A stretch of DNA of 10,635 bases, from assembly GCA_026014905.1 (NCBI GenBank), contig JAOZHK010000080.1, positions 1 to 10,635 of the forward strand, read 5' to 3'. The DNA comes from Candidatus Bathyarchaeota archaeon. GTDB taxonomy: Archaea > Thermoproteota > Bathyarchaeia > RBG-16-48-13 > GCA-020355125. Position numbers and translations under genes: made by a program. Of the stretch, positions 1 through 6,287 are shown one piece after another. Each line of letters begins with the position of its first letter. The first letter of the stretch is position 1. The notes under the pieces are model-generated. The model did no database searches, was not told where the DNA came from, and saw nothing but the letters and a program-made list of their open reading frames with translations.

Positions 1-27
1 TTTTAAGCAGATACATGATGATTGAAC

Positions 28-75
28 AAACAGATTTATTTGGTTGCTGAGTCAATGGTAGAAGTAAATCTGTTT
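28..75 (+). promoter_or_regulatory. 11-bp inverted repeat (leader hairpin)
   Basis: AAACAGATTTA at 28-38 is the exact reverse complement of TAAATCTGTTT at 65-75, with 26 bases between the arms. In RNA this gives an 11-bp, AT-rich stem with a large loop; the loop can form a further short TTG/CAA pairing. It is followed directly by AGGAGGG at 77-83. The T-run after the stem is short, so it is not a convincing intrinsic terminator. It could be a processing or translational control hairpin in the leader of the downstream genes, or a protein-binding palindrome. The repeat is seen directly; the role is unknown. Confidence 0.45.
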
Positions 76-138
76 TAGGAGGGTAGAGTAGTTATTATTA
101 TGATGTTAGTTTTTAACCTTCTTTAGGATATTGAATAA

Positions 139-1119
139 ATGTATACATATTTCGTTCAGGGCGTGAGAGGAGGCAGTATAAAGATAGGTAAAACAAGACA
201 AGATCCAAAAGAAAGACTTAAAAATTTACAAACTGGTAGTCCAGAAGAGTTACAAATTGTGGGATTGCTTAAAGGGGATATTGAAACAGAACTCCATAAT
301 AAGTTCAAAAATTTAAGAAAACATGGGGAGTGGTTCGACAATAAGCCAGAACTTGTAAGTTATATAGAGTCTTTACCCACCGACACTTTGAATAAAGTTC
401 TACAAAGTGATGTAAAATATGATGGAGCAGTACCAAATACTGTTGCACCTAAAGTGTATCGCGTTTTAATGGGTAGAGGAAGTGAAAAAATTGCAATAGA
501 TTTTGATTTCGTTTACACTAATGACCAAAAATATGATTATGGAAATGGGGCAATAGTAAATGATACAGATTTTTTCCATTTAGAGGATGAAGTGTGTTAT
601 AAAATAGGTGGAATTACTGAAATTATGGGTATGACTCCTAGACTTGAGTGGTCGTACTTAGACCAAGAAGATCAGAAATTCTATAAAGAAGAGTGGGAAA
701 ATTCAAAATATGCATGGGGAGATAGTGACGAGGAGTGTTATGATAATTATACAAAAGAATATTATCCCTCTTCAGAAGATATAATGTCAGAAATAATGTA
801 TTATGTTCATAGTATAGAAAACTCAACTGAGCATTTTGGAAGAAAAGTAAATTTTTTTAACAAAGTGTGTATTTCAACTGACAGGGGTTGTACTTTTTTC
901 TTTTGCAATGCTGTATCTTCGGCAACACGGCGTGGATATATTAATGACCTTGCTGACTTGTGTTGGAAGATGGATGAATTTTGTGCTCATTCCTTTATAG
1001 CTTATGATGAACATAATGACGAATGTTTAGATTTGAATCAAATAGCAAGAAATAGGATATTCCAACTAGACGAAGAGGTTCGTTTCAAGCCAGAAGATAT
1101 AAGAAAAATCAGTTACTAG
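139..1119 (+). CDS. GIY-YIG (T5orf172/MUG113-like) nuclease-domain protein
   Basis: This is a 326-aa protein whose first 80 or so residues look like the T5orf172/MUG113 branch of the GIY-YIG nuclease superfamily. The visible pattern is YFVQG (4-8) in the GIY position, IKIG (14-17) in the YIG position, an Arg-containing helix ERLKNLQTGSP (25-35), an acidic/His helix ETELHNKF (49-56) and GEWF (63-66). Tyr, Arg and Glu are the residues expected at the active site of this superfamily. Residues from about 95 to 326 are acidic, rich in Tyr and Asp, and I recognise no domain there. AGGA at 125-128 lies 10 nt before the ATG. The stop is 13 bases before the split polymerase gene, so the genes are probably co-transcribed. 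By eye it is more AT-rich than dnaE, which would fit separate acquisition. It may be a homing-type or host-directed nuclease; the target is unknown. Confidence 0.7.
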   Translation: MYTYFVQGVRGGSIKIGKTRQDPKERLKNLQTGSPEELQIVGLLKGDIETELHNKFKNLRKHGEWFDNKPELVSYIESLPTDTLNKVLQSDVKYDGAVPNTVAPKVYRVLMGRGSEKIAIDFDFVYTNDQKYDYGNGAIVNDTDFFHLEDEVCYKIGGITEIMGMTPRLEWSYLDQEDQKFYKEEWENSKYAWGDSDEECYDNYTKEYYPSSEDIMSEIMYYVHSIENSTEHFGRKVNFFNKVCISTDRGCTFFFCNAVSSATRRGYINDLADLCWKMDEFCAHSFIAYDEHNDECLDLNQIARNRIFQLDEEVRFKPEDIRKISY

Positions 1120-1132
1120 GATAGTAAATAAT

Positions 1133-2995
1133 ATGCTAAGAAATCATTCTCATTATTCTCTTTTAATGTCAACATCGCGGTCTAAACAGATCGCTAGTAC
1201 TTGCAAAGCTTTAGGCTATGATCAAGCCTGTGTGACAGATGTCGCCACTATCAGTGGCTGTGTTAATTTCATTCAAGCCTGTAAAAAAGAAGGGATCAAA
1301 CCTATAATCGGGTGTGAAGTAGTACTTGATAATGATTCAAGAGTAACGCTTCTATGTAAAAATAATAACGCTTGGGTTGAACTCTTAACTGTAATATCTA
1401 TATCTAATGATCCAGAACACTACGACAAGGGTGCGAAGATTGCTCTGGAAAAGCTGATGGATCTAATCACTCCTGCCAACTTTATCTGCATAGACGGTTA
1501 CATCGGCAGTGCCTTATTTTCTGGTGTTTTCTCAGATAGTCAATGCATTTTTGAATCGCTAGATAGTGAGGGTCTTTTTGAATGCCTGGATGAAAACTAT
1601 GAACAGATCGCCAAGGATCATGTAAAAAAAATGGCGGGCTACTTTGGCGATAATTATTTTCTGGAGATTAACAATATAGACAACGATTCATTTCCTGTCA
1701 CCAAATTGATGTGTGATATCATCTACAAGCTTGACCCCCAACGGTTATTTACCCTGCCAGATACATCATCTTATTATCCCGAAAGAAAGGATGCCGTTGA
1801 CCATAGAGTCTTGGTTTGTACAAAACTAAAGACAACCATGAAAAAATTAGACCAGAAAATTAATGAAAAGCAGGACTTGGAATCTCTCAAGTTTATCCGC
1901 AGCAGTAATCATTATATCAAGCCCAAGAGTTTCTTGCTGGAAAATTATGAAAAGATATGCGTAGATAATCTTGATAAGATTGTAGATAGGTGTGGCGAAC
2001 TGGATATACTGTCTAAGCCACAATTACCTGCTTTCCAAACGCCTAATGGGGAGTCAGAAGATGAATATCTGAAACACCTATGCCGACAAGGGTGGAAGCG
2101 ATTGATTATGACAAATATCAACCCTTGTCTTTATGATGTATACAAGGACCGTGTTCTTCGTGAGCTTGCGGTCATTAGCAAGGCTGGGTTGAGTGGATAT
2201 TTTCTAATCGTTCAGGATTATGTCAACCACTTTAGAAACCAAGGATGCTTGATTGGCCCGGCCCGTGGCTCAGGTGGTGGGTCTCTTGTGTGTTATTTGA
2301 CTGGAATCACACTGATCGACCCAATTAGATATGGGTTGTTATTTGAGCGATTTTACAACGAGGGTAGAAACACCAAAGATCATATATCACTTCCCGATAT
2401 TGATGTGGACTTTCCTCCAGAATATCGAGATGATGTTATAAGCTACCTTAGAGAAAAGTATGGGCCTTTTCAGGTTTGTCAGATGTTGACATTTGGTAGA
2501 TTGGCCGGAAGATCTATTCTGAAGGAGGTTCTCAGGGTAAACGAGTCGTGCTCTTTTGATCAAATGAATGAGATTACTAAGAAGATTCCTAATGAGGCCT
2601 CAATTTCAGACCTTCTTGAGGAAATGGATGAACCTTCCGTTATTCGTTGGGCGTTAGAAAATGACAAGAATGCATTAATTGACTACTGCTGGGTTGACGA
2701 TGATGGCAACCTTCAGGGTGAATATGCTAAGATATTTGAACAAGCTATGAGAATGGAAGGCATTTTCAAGACACAGGGGAAACATGCGGCAGGAGTAGTT
2801 ATTGCTTCTCGTAATTTAGACACTATCTGCCCTATGGTTAAGTCCACAAGGGGTTCTGAAAAGATAGCGGGGATGGAAATGGGAGATCTTGAATCTATTG
2901 GCTGTGTTAAATTTGACATTTTGGGAGTCTCGTTGTTATCTAAAATATCGCAAACTGTAAAAGATATTAATAGGTGTGAGAATGATCCGAATTAG
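1133..2995 (+). CDS. dnaE: DNA polymerase III alpha subunit, N-terminal half (PHP + palm)
   Basis: This 620-aa protein matches the first half of bacterial DnaE, the C-family replicative polymerase that extends primed DNA. The PHP domain starts at residue 1 (LRNHSHYSLL, VTDVATISG 34-42, IIGCEVVL 58-65). It keeps some metal-ligand positions (H5, D36, E62) but has Arg and Val where His is typical, so it is probably inactive, as in E. coli. The palm has GYFLIVQDYV (365-374), the GPARGSGGGS loop (375-384), PDIDVDF (421-427; catalytic D422 and D424) and CVKFDILG (591-598; third catalytic Asp D595). HAAGVV (551-556) is also conserved. The protein stops 25 residues after D595, where intact DnaE continues into the fingers. 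The missing part is encoded at 3863-5470, beyond a small ORF and an exonuclease. AGGAT at 1118-1122 is the ribosome-binding signal. All polymerase metal ligands are here, so activity should require the other half. Confidence 0.93.
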   Translation: MLRNHSHYSLLMSTSRSKQIASTCKALGYDQACVTDVATISGCVNFIQACKKEGIKPIIGCEVVLDNDSRVTLLCKNNNAWVELLTVISISNDPEHYDKGAKIALEKLMDLITPANFICIDGYIGSALFSGVFSDSQCIFESLDSEGLFECLDENYEQIAKDHVKKMAGYFGDNYFLEINNIDNDSFPVTKLMCDIIYKLDPQRLFTLPDTSSYYPERKDAVDHRVLVCTKLKTTMKKLDQKINEKQDLESLKFIRSSNHYIKPKSFLLENYEKICVDNLDKIVDRCGELDILSKPQLPAFQTPNGESEDEYLKHLCRQGWKRLIMTNINPCLYDVYKDRVLRELAVISKAGLSGYFLIVQDYVNHFRNQGCLIGPARGSGGGSLVCYLTGITLIDPIRYGLLFERFYNEGRNTKDHISLPDIDVDFPPEYRDDVISYLREKYGPFQVCQMLTFGRLAGRSILKEVLRVNESCSFDQMNEITKKIPNEASISDLLEEMDEPSVIRWALENDKNALIDYCWVDDDGNLQGEYAKIFEQAMRMEGIFKTQGKHAAGVVIASRNLDTICPMVKSTRGSEKIAGMEMGDLESIGCVKFDILGVSLLSKISQTVKDINRCENDPN

Positions 2996-3167
2996 CGAAG
3001 CTTGGATGCAATCCATTCGGCGGGAGTACGATGCCAATATCAATGGCAAGATCCATAATAAGGCGTGGCATTATCTAGTCGTTGATGTCAGAGATCAGGT
3101 CCACAATCAGGTCAGGATTCAGGTCAGGGGGCAGGTACTCTGGCCTGATAAACTAGGGAAAACTTAA
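2982..3167 (+). CDS. Small Gln-Val repeat ORF between polymerase halves
   Basis: A possible 61-aa protein starts at ATG 2982, inside the last 14 bases of the dnaE N-half, with AGGTG at 2972-2976 five nt upstream; a GTG at 2976 is an alternative start. The first 35 residues are mixed charged/aromatic. They are followed by VDVR, DQVH, NQVR, IQVR and GQVL, placing Val at every fourth residue and Gln-Val in the last four units. This comes from an exact 12-bp DNA period at 3093-3140. It ends 18 bases before the exonuclease and is in the same frame as it. I recognise no family. It could be a real small coiled or amphipathic protein, or a non-coding spacer where a microsatellite-like repeat keeps a frame open. 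The good ribosome-binding signal favours translation; low complexity and size argue for caution. Confidence 0.4.
   Translation: MIRISEAWMQSIRREYDANINGKIHNKAWHYLVVDVRDQVHNQVRIQVRGQVLWPDKLGKT
3093..3140 (+). repeat. 12-bp tandem repeat, four units
   Basis: Four consecutive 12-bp units (3093-3104, 3105-3116, 3117-3128, 3129-3140) each carry CAGGT at the same place, with CAGGT starting at 3096, 3108, 3120 and 3132. The middle two share TCAGGTCAGG. A degenerate fifth unit, GTTGATGTCAGA, precedes them at 3081-3092. The period is a multiple of three and in frame with the small ORF, giving a four-residue xQVx protein repeat. Confidence 0.85.
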
Positions 3168-3173
3168 ATACAT

Positions 3174-3180
3174 AGAAGGA
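3174..3180 (+). promoter_or_regulatory. Ribosome-binding site of the exonuclease gene
   Basis: AGAAGGA ends 5 nt before ATG 3186. It supports independent initiation of the exonuclease rather than read-through from the preceding small ORF, whose TAA is at 3165-3167 in the same frame. Confidence 0.65.
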
Positions 3181-3185
3181 CAAGC

Positions 3186-3866
3186 ATGAATTATCGCGAT
3201 TATATAGTCTATGATTTTGAAACTACTAGTGCTAATCCACACACTACACAACCTGTGCAAATTGCAGCGGTCGTGGTGCATGGTAGAAAGCTTGAGATTA
3301 AAAAAGGTACTGAGTTTCAATCATTAATGAAACCAATTTTCACTGAAAAAAGGTGTGCCGAACTGAATTTAGATCCTTTAGAGGACGGTGCTGTTGCTGT
3401 ACATGGTAAAACCAAAGAGATACTCAAGAAGGCACCTTCCACAAAAGGTGTGTGGCAGAACTTTGTAGAGTATGTAAATGAGCACAATTGGAAAGCAAAC
3501 AACTGGTCCGCACCAATCTCTGTTGGCTATAATATCAAAGGCTTTGATTCTATCATTGTAGACAGACTGTGTTGTCGTGAACCCTATAATTTTGGACCAA
3601 GGGATGAAAAAAGAGGCGGTCAAAACCTTTTTCAGAGAATTCATAGCATAGATTTACTTGATTTTATGTTTGCCTTATTTGAGAACAACAAGGACGTAAA
3701 CTCATTATCTGCTGATAACCTTATTAGAGGTTATATGGGCTACTCACAAGGGACGGCACATGATGCCATGTCTGATGTCATTATGACCGCTGAGTTATTT
3801 TGCCGGACTATGAGAATGTTGAGAAATACAGCGAGTAGAAAGAATTTCAAAGGGGCGTTTGAGTGA
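3186..3866 (+). CDS. DEDDh 3'-5' exonuclease (DnaQ/ExoI-like), between dnaE halves
   Basis: This 226-aa single-domain protein has the full DEDDh set. ExoI is VYDFETTS with D10 and E12. ExoII is VGYNIKGFDSIIVDRL with D121. ExoIII is AHDAMSD with H192 and D197. Enzymes of this family remove nucleotides from 3' ends using two metal ions, as proofreading subunits (epsilon/DnaQ) or as ssDNA exonucleases. The ExoII segment followed by a PY and HSIDLLDF stretch (154-160) resembles exonuclease I as well as DnaQ, so the subfamily is uncertain. The gene sits exactly between the two DnaE halves. Its TGA overlaps the GTG start of the second half (3863-3866), coupling their translation. Since the PHP domain of the polymerase looks degenerate, this is the obvious proofreader for it. 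No C-terminal tail like that of E. coli epsilon is present; the protein ends 29 residues after D197. Confidence 0.87.
   Translation: MNYRDYIVYDFETTSANPHTTQPVQIAAVVVHGRKLEIKKGTEFQSLMKPIFTEKRCAELNLDPLEDGAVAVHGKTKEILKKAPSTKGVWQNFVEYVNEHNWKANNWSAPISVGYNIKGFDSIIVDRLCCREPYNFGPRDEKRGGQNLFQRIHSIDLLDFMFALFENNKDVNSLSADNLIRGYMGYSQGTAHDAMSDVIMTAELFCRTMRMLRNTASRKNFKGAFE
3849..3855 (+). promoter_or_regulatory. Ribosome-binding site for the dnaE C-half (GTG start)
   Basis: AAAGGGG lies inside the end of the exonuclease gene, 7 nt before GTG 3863. With the GTGA stop/start overlap it indicates that the second polymerase half is started anew as its own protein. This argues against a spliced or fused product. 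Confidence 0.7.
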
Positions 3867-5470
3867 TTGATTATCGTTTACAACGCCTAGGATTTGCCGT
3901 TCGGGCTAAAAAGATAGATATTACACAAGTCGACACAGGAGATCCACATGTATGGGAAATGATTAGTGAAGGCAGGGTAAAAGGCGTTTTCCAGATTGAA
4001 GGTCATCTAGGAAAGACATGGTCCAAAAAACTCAAACCTGAGAGTATTGAGGAACTGGCGGCTTTACTTAGTATCATCAGACCTGGGTGTCTCAAGGCCT
4101 TCGTTGATGGTAAATCAATGACCCAGCATTTTGTGGATCGCAAATTTGGTAAGGAAGAGATTCCTAGTCTTCACGAGAGCATTGATGATCTGCTTAAGGA
4201 GACGTATGGGGTGATCGTCTATCAAGAACAAGCGATGAAAATTGCCGAGGTGATGGCGGGGTTTTCATTGCAGGCCGCCGATGATCTTCGTACCGCTATC
4301 GGGAAGAAGAAGATTGATTTGATGAAGAAGGTTCGAGTTAAATACATCGAGGGGTGTAAGCAGAACGGGATTGACGAAGACACGGCTGTAGAAATTTTTG
4401 ACATGATCGAAAAGTCTGCACGGTATAGTTTTAACAAGAGCCATGCTGTAGGATATGCAAAAATGGCTTACTGGTCGGCATGGCTACGTTGTTATTATCC
4501 TAGTTACTTCTTTAAGAATTGGTTGGGGGGAGCTAGTGATAAAATTGACCCAGATATGGAAATACGACAGCTAGTCATGTCGGCCAAGTCTGAGGATATT
4601 GATATTTGCGGCCCATCTTTTAAAGTGCTAGACGAAAACTTCTCGTGGTTTGAAGGGGCAATACACTTTGGAATATGCAACGTCAAGAATGTAGGCAAAG
4701 CACATTTACTGGCGTTGCGGAAAATTCTGAATGGCTCTGAAATGTTATTTAGGAGTTTTTTCAAGCCCATATCTTGGTCTATCATGCTAATAAAAACACT
4801 AAGAAAGATCAACAAAAGAGCCGTAGAGAATCTTATTAAAACAGGTGCGTTTAGCGGGTTAGGTAAGTCTAGGACGGCAATGCTGCATGAATACCACTGT
4901 TTTATGGAGCTAACAAAGAAAGAAATGCAGGCGGTGGAAGAACACATCAGCCTCGAATGTGACATTTCCGATATTATAAAAAAACTTATAACTTATGGAA
5001 CCAAGAAGGATGGCGGGTTTATTTCTACTCAGAACAGGCTTGATAAAGTCGAAAGTATTTTATCTAGACTTGAGAACCCAGGGAGAGATCTTAGCGACAA
5101 TTCAGTGGTTTATGCAAAGCTGGAAGAAAGATTACTTGGTTATGCCATTAGCCATTCTGAGCTTAACAACTGCTCGGATGCTGGCTTCGCTGATACGACG
5201 TGCAAGGAAATTGCCGATGGGAAAATGGGTAGCAGCACCATAGCGGTAATCGTTAAGAACATTAGAGAGCACGAAACCAAGAATTGTGATACCATGGCAT
5301 TCCTCTCTGTAGAAGATGATTCTGGAGAATCTGAAAATATTGTCATATTTCCTGATGTATATGGGCAGTACAAGGATATAATCTATAATGAGGCGACCCT
5401 TCTTATTTCTGGGGAAATCAAAGATAAGGAGCGTAACTCGTTCATTGTTGATAAAGTATTCGTTATTTGA
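3863..5470 (+). CDS. dnaE: DNA polymerase III alpha subunit, C-terminal half (fingers, HhH, OB)
   Basis: This 535-aa protein continues DnaE where the N-half stops. After about 17 unmatched residues, DITQVDTGDPHVWEMIS (19-35) and GVFQIEG (41-47) match the segment just beyond the third catalytic Asp in intact enzymes. Then come IIRPGCLK (71-78), TYGVIVYQEQ (114-123), IGKKK (146-150) and RYSFNKSHAVGYA (187-199), the fingers region that binds incoming nucleotide. Further on are an HhH segment (about 317-334, NKRAVENLIKTGAF) and LLGYAISHSEL (434-444). A C-terminal OB fold runs from about 456 to 535, with FPDVYGQY (506-513). The protein ends at the OB fold, so the tau-binding domain of E. coli alpha is absent, and I see no clear QxxLF-type clamp motif. 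The cyanobacterial DnaE split-intein site (just before the FNKSH motif) is intact, so this split is at a different place. No intein is visible. Confidence 0.93.
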   Translation: MIDYRLQRLGFAVRAKKIDITQVDTGDPHVWEMISEGRVKGVFQIEGHLGKTWSKKLKPESIEELAALLSIIRPGCLKAFVDGKSMTQHFVDRKFGKEEIPSLHESIDDLLKETYGVIVYQEQAMKIAEVMAGFSLQAADDLRTAIGKKKIDLMKKVRVKYIEGCKQNGIDEDTAVEIFDMIEKSARYSFNKSHAVGYAKMAYWSAWLRCYYPSYFFKNWLGGASDKIDPDMEIRQLVMSAKSEDIDICGPSFKVLDENFSWFEGAIHFGICNVKNVGKAHLLALRKILNGSEMLFRSFFKPISWSIMLIKTLRKINKRAVENLIKTGAFSGLGKSRTAMLHEYHCFMELTKKEMQAVEEHISLECDISDIIKKLITYGTKKDGGFISTQNRLDKVESILSRLENPGRDLSDNSVVYAKLEERLLGYAISHSELNNCSDAGFADTTCKEIADGKMGSSTIAVIVKNIREHETKNCDTMAFLSVEDDSGESENIVIFPDVYGQYKDIIYNEATLLISGEIKDKERNSFIVDKVFVI

Positions 5471-5479
5471 GGAAAAGGG

Positions 5480-5776
5480 ATGAATGACTGTAAATTTCTT
5501 GGTAGGGTATTAAATAAAACTTTCCAGCTTGACGACAATAATAAAGAGCGGGTGTCATTGACACTGGCTGTTGAAAACAAGCGTAAGACAACAAAAGACT
5601 TACCCAAGAAAATAGATGTCGAGGTCCTAAATTTTGAGGCGTGGGGTTCGGCGGCATTGGTGCTGTTTCAGAACCTCCCACCGGATAGGCAATTATTAGT
5701 CACTAATTCAACAGCACGAGTATCCCCTGACGGAGATGTTGTGTTTAGAATTAATGACTTTAAAATCATTAGTTGA
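5480..5776 (+). CDS. ssb: Short SSB-like single-strand DNA-binding protein
   Basis: This 98-aa protein has an SSB-type OB-fold pattern: FLGRVLNKTFQ (5-15) as the first strand, VSLTLAVENKRK (25-36), VEVLNFEAWGSAALVLFQNL (47-66) and a late strand with VVFRINDFKII. Bacterial SSB coats single-stranded DNA at the replication fork. At 98 residues it is little more than the OB fold. It lacks the flexible tail and acidic tip (DDDIPF-like) through which cellular SSB recruits partners, so any protein recruitment must work differently. The gene starts 9 bases after the polymerase stop with GAGG/AAGGG signals (5469-5479), placing it in the replisome operon. Assignment rests on fold pattern and neighbours, so a related OB protein is possible. 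Confidence 0.72.
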   Translation: MNDCKFLGRVLNKTFQLDDNNKERVSLTLAVENKRKTTKDLPKKIDVEVLNFEAWGSAALVLFQNLPPDRQLLVTNSTARVSPDGDVVFRINDFKIIS

Positions 5777-5789
5777 GAAAGGTATTGAA

Positions 5790-6287
5790 ATGGACATTGA
5801 GATTGAACAACTGTTGAAGGATCACGAGAGATTAGTGCAAAGTATTGCAGCAAGAATGTACACACCAAACGGAGTGTTTTCTATTGAAGACCTAGTCCAA
5901 GTAGGTCTTCTTTCTTTATGGAGAAATGGATCAAAATATAATTCCAAGAGGGGTAAAATTTCTACATTCATTACTCACTGTGTCCGCAATGACATTCTTA
6001 AATTTATCAATAATCAAAAATTGACAACCCCAAACAAACCTGAGATGTTGAGGCGTTCACAACTTTTTAATAGTGACGAATTATCTTATAGAGATGAAAC
6101 TTTGAATGAGGCATATGATTTTGCAGATTATCTTGGGCTTAGAAATGACTTGGAGAAAGAAGTTATCAGCTTAAAATTAGACGGTCATAATTATAGTCAA
6201 ATCGCTAAGAGGGTAGGTATACACCCCAACAAAGTCTCTACTATTGTGAACAACATTGCAGAAAGGGCACGATCCAAGGATGAGTAA
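5790..6287 (+). CDS. Compact RNA polymerase sigma-70-family factor
   Basis: Read from ATG 5790 this is 165 aa. I prefer that start because GAGAAAGG (5775-5782) sits 7 nt upstream; the longer reading from 5736 runs back into the ssb gene. Region 2 is clear: SIEDLVQVGLLSLWR (31-45) is the core-binding helix, and KISTFITHCVRNDILKFI (56-73) covers the promoter -10 recognition/melting helix. Region 4 (about 121-158) ends in a helix-turn-helix, YSQIAKRVGIHPNKVSTIV (135-153), which would contact the -35 element or a coactivator. Regions 1.1 and 3 are missing, as in ECF factors and the phage T4 gp55 late sigma. It probably redirects host RNA polymerase to phage promoters, perhaps late ones. Its position right after the replication genes fits a link between replication and late transcription, though that link is inferred. 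It overlaps the next gene by 8 bases. Confidence 0.82.
   Translation: MDIEIEQLLKDHERLVQSIAARMYTPNGVFSIEDLVQVGLLSLWRNGSKYNSKRGKISTFITHCVRNDILKFINNQKLTTPNKPEMLRRSQLFNSDELSYRDETLNEAYDFADYLGLRNDLEKEVISLKLDGHNYSQIAKRVGIHPNKVSTIVNNIAERARSKDE
5886..5910 (+). promoter_or_regulatory. Perfect 9-bp hairpin inside the sigma gene
   Basis: GAAGACCTA (5886-5894) and TAGGTCTTC (5902-5910) are exact reverse complements around a 7-nt loop, followed by the T-rich TTTCTTT at 5911-5917. It lies within codons of the conserved EDLVQVGLL segment of region 2. The stem has moderate GC content, so it could act as a weak attenuator or RNA-processing site, or be a by-product of codon choice. Confidence 0.35.

Noticed and set aside
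28..75. tRNA or tRNA-like gene in the leader
   Set aside because: The 11-bp stem with a 26-nt loop is too short and lacks D-arm, anticodon-arm and T-arm pairing.
3164..3172. TTAAATA-type sequence before the exonuclease (and TAAATA at 1125-1130 before dnaE) as T4-like late promoters
   Set aside because: They match only six of eight bases of TATAAATA in an AT-rich sequence, and the sigma factor's specificity is unknown, so the match is not informative.
2976..3866. Small ORF and exonuclease read as one fusion through the TAA at 3165-3167
   Set aside because: They share a frame, but the exonuclease has its own AGAAGGA signal and ATG, and its DEDD domain is complete from residue 1.
3863..4470. 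Split intein as in cyanobacterial DnaE
   Set aside because: The extra residues at either break point show no intein blocks and no terminal Cys/His-Asn splice residues, and the cyanobacterial insertion site is uninterrupted.
4504..4965. 153-codon open frame on the minus strand
   Set aside because: It lies wholly inside the conserved dnaE C-half, shows no recognisable motif and has no independent support; it is a shadow frame.
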